Part shown: piece by piece, positions 6,794 through 9,648 of the stretch
Position numbering within the stretch: the stretch's first letter is position 1
Layout of the letters: each line of letters starts with the position of its first letter
Origin: Verrucomicrobiales bacterium
Lineage (GTDB): Bacteria; Verrucomicrobiota; Verrucomicrobiia; Limisphaerales; UBA1100
Assembly (NCBI GenBank): GCA_002718935.1
Contig: PBFV01000074.1
Coordinates: forward strand, 14,592-24,239
Direction: 5' to 3'
DNA length: 9,648 nt
Translations under genes and position numbers: made by a program
Notes under the pieces: model-generated
The model's database searches: none
What the model saw: the letters and a program-made list of their open reading frames with translations, nothing else
Told to the model about the DNA's origin: nothing

Positions 6794-8026
6794 CTATTCT
6801 CGCGCGGCCAATGATGGCGGGGGCACTTCCCATTGTCCATCCACCATCACAGCTTGCACGGGCCCTTCATGCCTCACCACGGCTTCAACCGCACCGGCGA
6901 CGTTCCCGCCAAATGGTATCGTTATGAGATCAGCAAAGGCTCCTTCATTAATCCCCCCAACCTCGCCGCCCATCCCCAGTGCCGCTGCCGCGTTCAGCGT
7001 TGTTCGGCGCAAAATCGTCTCGGCGCGCAGAGAAGGAAAACTAGCGGCGTGCAGCCGCATCTCATCAAACAAACTCAACTCAGCCTCCTTGTCGCAGGTG
7101 GTCGCCAGACTGTCGGTTCCAAGGCAGAGATTGACCCCTGCCTTGGACAAGTCGGCCTCGTTGAAGGGCTCATGCCTAAAATATTCATGACTGCGCGGAC
7201 AATGAACCACGCTGGCCTGGCTTTTTGCCAATTGTTTCACGTCCGTTTCGCTAAGATAATTGGCATGGATGGCTAGAGTGCTTGCCCGGAGCACGCTGTG
7301 CGCTGCGGCGTGGGCTATCGGTGAATTGAACCCGCAATCAGAATTAACCCGGCCCGCTGACGCCACGCGTTCAAACATCCGGCCCCGGCCATGGCAAAAC
7401 ATCTCGTGTTCATCGGCGGATTCCGCCAAGTGAATGGCCAGCGGCCGGGTCTTGCGACCGCAGGCCTCCAGTAAGTCAGCATTGGTAGTGTACGGCGCGT
7501 GCGGCGATAGTCCCGCCCTTCCTTGCGGCGGCAAGTTTGCCGTCAGCCAACTCTCCACATCCTCCACGGCTTGGGCGGCATTGCTCTCCGGCTTGAACAG
7601 GATCAGTTCAAAAAAGGAAACCACTCGCAGCGGCGTAGCCAGCCAGAGATGGGGCAACTGATCCGGGCGCGACTCAATATTGCCCAGAGTCGTTGTGCCA
7701 TAACGTAGGCATTGATCGGCGCCGTGCCGCCATGAATCTGCATGCGCGGCATCATCCACTTCCGCCTTAAGGTCGACAATGGCATCAATCCAATCCGTAA
7801 ATGATTTCGGCGGCGGAATCGCGCCCACAAAATCTGTGTAATCCAAATGACAATGCGCATTAACTAAGCCCGGCAACAGAATAACTTCTCCCAGATCAAT
7901 GACCGGCTCATCCGGGGCATCGGCCCACCCGCCGACGGTGGTAACGCGGTTTTTGACTACGCGCACAAAGCCATCCTCGATGGGAGGCTGGGAAAGAGGC
8001 AGAACCACTCGCGCACGCAAGAGCAT
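6794..8026 (-). CDS. Metal-dependent amidohydrolase, nucleoside/cytosine deaminase branch
   Basis: The product is a 410-residue TIM-barrel hydrolase of the amidohydrolase superfamily (COG0402-like: cytosine, MTA/SAH and aminofutalosine deaminases, chlorohydrolases). All expected metal and catalytic residues are present: NAHCH (H58, H60), SPHAPYT (H176), HLAES (H199, E202), IHANYL (H254) and GTDS (D305). The flanking HCPRSHEYF (276-283) is typical of deaminase-type members. A beta-sandwich cap is formed by both termini. The start is uncertain. The ATG at 8026 begins at the first strand and is chosen here, but in-frame GTG (8047) and TTG (8050) lie upstream, and none has a clear Shine-Dalgarno site. 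It ends two bases before bioF, so it belongs to the biotin run. The substrate is unknown; a SAM-derived adenosine compound (MTA, SAH or aminofutalosine) is possible. Confidence 0.85.
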   Translation of the reverse strand: MLLRARVVLPLSQPPIEDGFVRVVKNRVTTVGGWADAPDEPVIDLGEVILLPGLVNAHCHLDYTDFVGAIPPPKSFTDWIDAIVDLKAEVDDAAHADSWRHGADQCLRYGTTTLGNIESRPDQLPHLWLATPLRVVSFFELILFKPESNAAQAVEDVESWLTANLPPQGRAGLSPHAPYTTNADLLEACGRKTRPLAIHLAESADEHEMFCHGRGRMFERVASAGRVNSDCGFNSPIAHAAAHSVLRASTLAIHANYLSETDVKQLAKSQASVVHCPRSHEYFRHEPFNEADLSKAGVNLCLGTDSLATTCDKEAELSLFDEMRLHAASFPSLRAETILRRTTLNAAAALGMGGEVGGINEGAFADLITIPFGGNVAGAVEAVVRHEGPVQAVMVDGQWEVPPPSLAARE

Positions 8027-8050
8027 GCGCGAGGCTAACGAGTTCACCAA

Positions 8051-8070
8051 GGCGCGGTCAATGCCGCGCC
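8051..8070 (-). repeat. Inverted repeat between hpf and amidohydrolase gene
   Basis: A perfect 7-bp GC-rich inverted repeat (GGCGCGG at 8051-8057, CCGCGCC at 8064-8070) has a 6-base loop. It lies in the 52-base gap after hpf and immediately before the alternative TTG/GTG starts of the amidohydrolase gene. No T-run follows on the minus strand, so it is not a standard terminator. It could lower read-through, stabilise the hpf message, or block initiation at the TTG/GTG starts. Confidence 0.55.
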
Positions 8071-8078
8071 ATCAACGG

Positions 8079-8432
8079 CTAGGCGGCAACCGCCCTTACG
8101 GCGCGTTTTGCCGAACCGGCCACGCGCGTGTTCTTGGCCTTGAATTTACTATGACGCTTGCGCAACTGCGCCTGAACTTTTTTGGTGACCAGATCGATTG
8201 CAGCGTACATATCGTTTTCTGAATCGCGTGCAATAAGCCCCTGCCCGGGCAACGTCAGCTTCATGGTGCAGGTGAATTTCTTCTCGGGAATACCTTTGTG
8301 ATCACGCTCGAGATTGACGAAGGCACAAATCACGTGGGTATCGATGTGATCGAGTTTTTCCACGCAATGATGAACGTGCGCCTTGAGCCCCTCGGTGAGT
8401 GTCACCTTGTGGGTGGACAGGACCAACTTCAT
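8079..8432 (-). CDS. hpf: Ribosome hibernation promoting factor, short form (HPF/RaiA)
   Basis: This 117-residue cytoplasmic protein of the ribosomal subunit interface family binds the 30S decoding region in stationary phase or stress and silences translation. The N-terminus STHKVTLTEGLKAHV (6-20) and the helix ENDMYAAIDLVTKKVQAQLRKRH (72-94) are the family hallmarks of the beta-alpha-beta-beta-beta-alpha fold. After residue 95 only a basic, alanine-rich tail follows; the dimerising C-terminal domain of long HPF is absent, so it would act as the short HPF/YfiA type. The ATG at 8430-8432 gives the standard N-terminus. A GGAG lies just one base upstream, which is too close to be optimal. It sits between xylB and the amidohydrolase gene on the same strand, with 87- and 52-base gaps, and could be transcribed alone or by read-through. 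Confidence 0.93.
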   Translation of the reverse strand: MKLVLSTHKVTLTEGLKAHVHHCVEKLDHIDTHVICAFVNLERDHKGIPEKKFTCTMKLTLPGQGLIARDSENDMYAAIDLVTKKVQAQLRKRHSKFKAKNTRVAGSAKRAVRAVAA

Positions 8433-8519
8433 ACTCCATCAACATAGCACACCTTGGGCCACTTCGCTATGGACCGGGCATGAAAGTTGATCGGGTTATT
8501 CACAAGCGAAATTCATCAT
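8433..8519 (-). other. hpf: Intergenic gap, xylB to hpf
   Basis: These 87 bases are AT-richer than their surroundings and probably hold the hpf promoter. On the minus strand a TGC-TATGTT stretch (near 8441-8449) looks like an extended -10, but it would start transcription almost at the hpf ATG, so I do not call it. A weak stem (GGTCCA with TGGCCC, one mismatch) has no T-run, so no terminator for xylB is evident. Confidence 0.4.
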
Positions 8520-9648
8520 TCACACATTGTTCCCCGTCACCCATTTTCGGTGTTTCGGGAAGACTTCGCGTAGACTCGCCGAAAGCGAATCCTGAATTTC
8601 CTGCAATTCTCGGTAAAGCGCTTTGTTCTTGGCGTTTGGACGGGCTGTTTCGCGCTTGTTGAGCTTCACAAAACGGTCGGTCAAATCGCTGATGGCAAGT
8701 TTTTCACCGGCATTTTTCCGGGTGCACCACATGGCTTGCAATGCGGCACCGTAAGCCGCTCCCTCACCTACCGCCAGGGTGACCACTTCCGTTTGGAAAA
8801 TGTCCGCCATGATCTGCCGCCAGAGTTTGGAGTGGGCCCCGCCGCCGGTTGCGCGGATCTGTTTGGCTTTCACGCCCAAGGTTGCTAGCCGGCGCAGGCC
8901 GTAATTCATGCCCATCGTAACCCCTTCCATGGCCGCACGCGCAAAGTGGCCTTGCTGATGGGTACGTGTATTTGCCCCAAACCACGCGCCCGTGCCATCC
9001 GGCACATTTGGTGTGCGCTCGCCTTCGAGGTAGGGCAACAACACCAGCCCATCACTACCGGCACTGACTTTGGCTCCAGCCTTTTCATATTGCCCGTGCG
9101 AAAGGCCGTAATGTTCCCGAACCATCTCCGTGGCCACCGTCACATTCATTGTGCAAAGCAAAGGCAACCAGCGGTTTGTCGAATCACAAAAGGCGGCGAT
9201 TTCCCCTTCGGGATCGATCACCGGCTTTGCTGCACAGGCGTAAATGGTTCCACTGGTACCAAAGCTGGCCGTCACCGTGCCGGGCCGTGTATTGCCCGTG
9301 CCAATGGCACCCATCATGTTGTCGCCCCCGCCGGCACTGACCAGCGTGTCCATGGACAACCCCAGAACCTTGGCGGTGGCCGCAGTGAGCCGACCGGCGG
9401 GTTGGTCGCTGGGGACGATCGGTGGGAGCTTATCAGCCAAGTGCGGGTCAATCGCCTTGACCGTTGCCGCTGACCACTGGCGTTTGGCTACGTCCATCAA
9501 CGCTGTGCCGCTGGCATCGCCGTATTCCATTACCGGATTGCCCGTGAGCCAGTAGTTTAAATAATCATGCGGCAACAGCACTGTCGCCAGACGCTTGAAA
9601 TTTTTCGGCTCATCTTTCTTCAGCCACGCAATTTTCGGCGCCGTGAAG
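8520..9648 (-). CDS. xylB: Xylulokinase-type FGGY carbohydrate kinase, N-terminus cut by window edge
   Basis: This is an ATP-dependent sugar kinase of the FGGY family, most likely phosphorylating D-xylulose to xylulose 5-phosphate for the pentose phosphate pathway. The visible 375 residues correspond to about three quarters of a normal kinase of around 500. The fragment opens at FTAPK, a xylulokinase hallmark in the first domain, followed by LLPHDYLNYWLTG. The catalytic-aspartate motif GGGDNMMGAIGTG lies at 9294-9332, then FGTSGT (ATP phosphate binding) and ATGGGAHSKLWRQI (adenosine motif) in the second actin-like domain. The frame continues open to base 9648, so the GTG near 9581 is not the true start. 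The first-domain aspartate and sugar-binding residues lie outside the window, so exact sugar specificity is inferred. No xylose isomerase or regulator is visible nearby. Confidence 0.9.
   Translation of the reverse strand, partial: FTAPKIAWLKKDEPKNFKRLATVLLPHDYLNYWLTGNPVMEYGDASGTALMDVAKRQWSAATVKAIDPHLADKLPPIVPSDQPAGRLTAATAKVLGLSMDTLVSAGGGDNMMGAIGTGNTRPGTVTASFGTSGTIYACAAKPVIDPEGEIAAFCDSTNRWLPLLCTMNVTVATEMVREHYGLSHGQYEKAGAKVSAGSDGLVLLPYLEGERTPNVPDGTGAWFGANTRTHQQGHFARAAMEGVTMGMNYGLRRLATLGVKAKQIRATGGGAHSKLWRQIMADIFQTEVVTLAVGEGAAYGAALQAMWCTRKNAGEKLAISDLTDRFVKLNKRETARPNAKNKALYRELQEIQDSLSASLREVFPKHRKWVTGNNV

Noticed and set aside
8441..8449. Extended -10-like TGCTATGTT before hpf
   Set aside because: It would place the transcription start within a few bases of the ATG, and no -35 element is visible; not strong enough to call a promoter.
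54..9648. The 11-mer GCGCCGTGAAG occurs near both ends of the window (54-64 and 9638-9648), suggesting a repeat or element boundary
   Set aside because: Several shared 11-mers are expected by chance in a window this size; the right copy lies inside the xylB coding frame and the surrounding bases do not match.

Overview
The window is a compact bacterial chromosomal segment with moderately high GC and very short intergenic gaps. It has no mobile elements, CRISPR arrays, tRNA or rRNA. Protein features fit a Verrucomicrobiota-like (PVC-group) bacterium: several genes lack clear Shine-Dalgarno sites, a DUF4212 plus SSS symporter pair is present, and miaB is followed by an uncharacterised membrane protein. 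This lineage guess rests on overall impression, not on a marker search, and is held loosely.

Layout. (1) Bases 1-107 hold an unresolved window edge and a strong bidirectional intrinsic terminator. (2) Bases 104-2015 on the minus strand carry miaB (tRNA ms2i6A methylthiotransferase), followed one base later by a gene for a six-helix membrane protein of unknown function. (3) A 121-bp divergent intergenic region (2016-2136) separates miaB from the plus-strand two-gene symporter operon: a DUF4212 small subunit and a 599-residue VC_2705-type sodium:solute symporter. The symporter carries an unusually long extracytoplasmic loop with an EF-hand-like motif. (4) The symporter gene and bioA converge, and their stop codons overlap in a shared TTAA. 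(5) Bases 4256-8026 on the minus strand form a tight run of amidohydrolase/deaminase, then bioF, then bioA, the last two catalysing consecutive biotin-synthesis steps. (6) Upstream lie a short-form ribosome hibernation factor (hpf/raiA) and the 3' part of a xylulokinase-type FGGY kinase (xylB) that runs off the right edge.

How the genes work together. BioF makes KAPA (8-amino-7-oxononanoate) from pimeloyl-thioester and alanine, and BioA aminates KAPA to DAPA. The genes overlap by 8 bp and bioA has its own GGAGG site. The nucleoside-deaminase-like amidohydrolase two bases upstream of bioF is the least expected partner. The symporter subunits are coupled by a TAATG junction. Most of the window is ordinary core metabolism. 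The points most worth a second look are the symporter's EF-hand-like loop, the BioA amino-donor question, and the deaminase in the biotin run.
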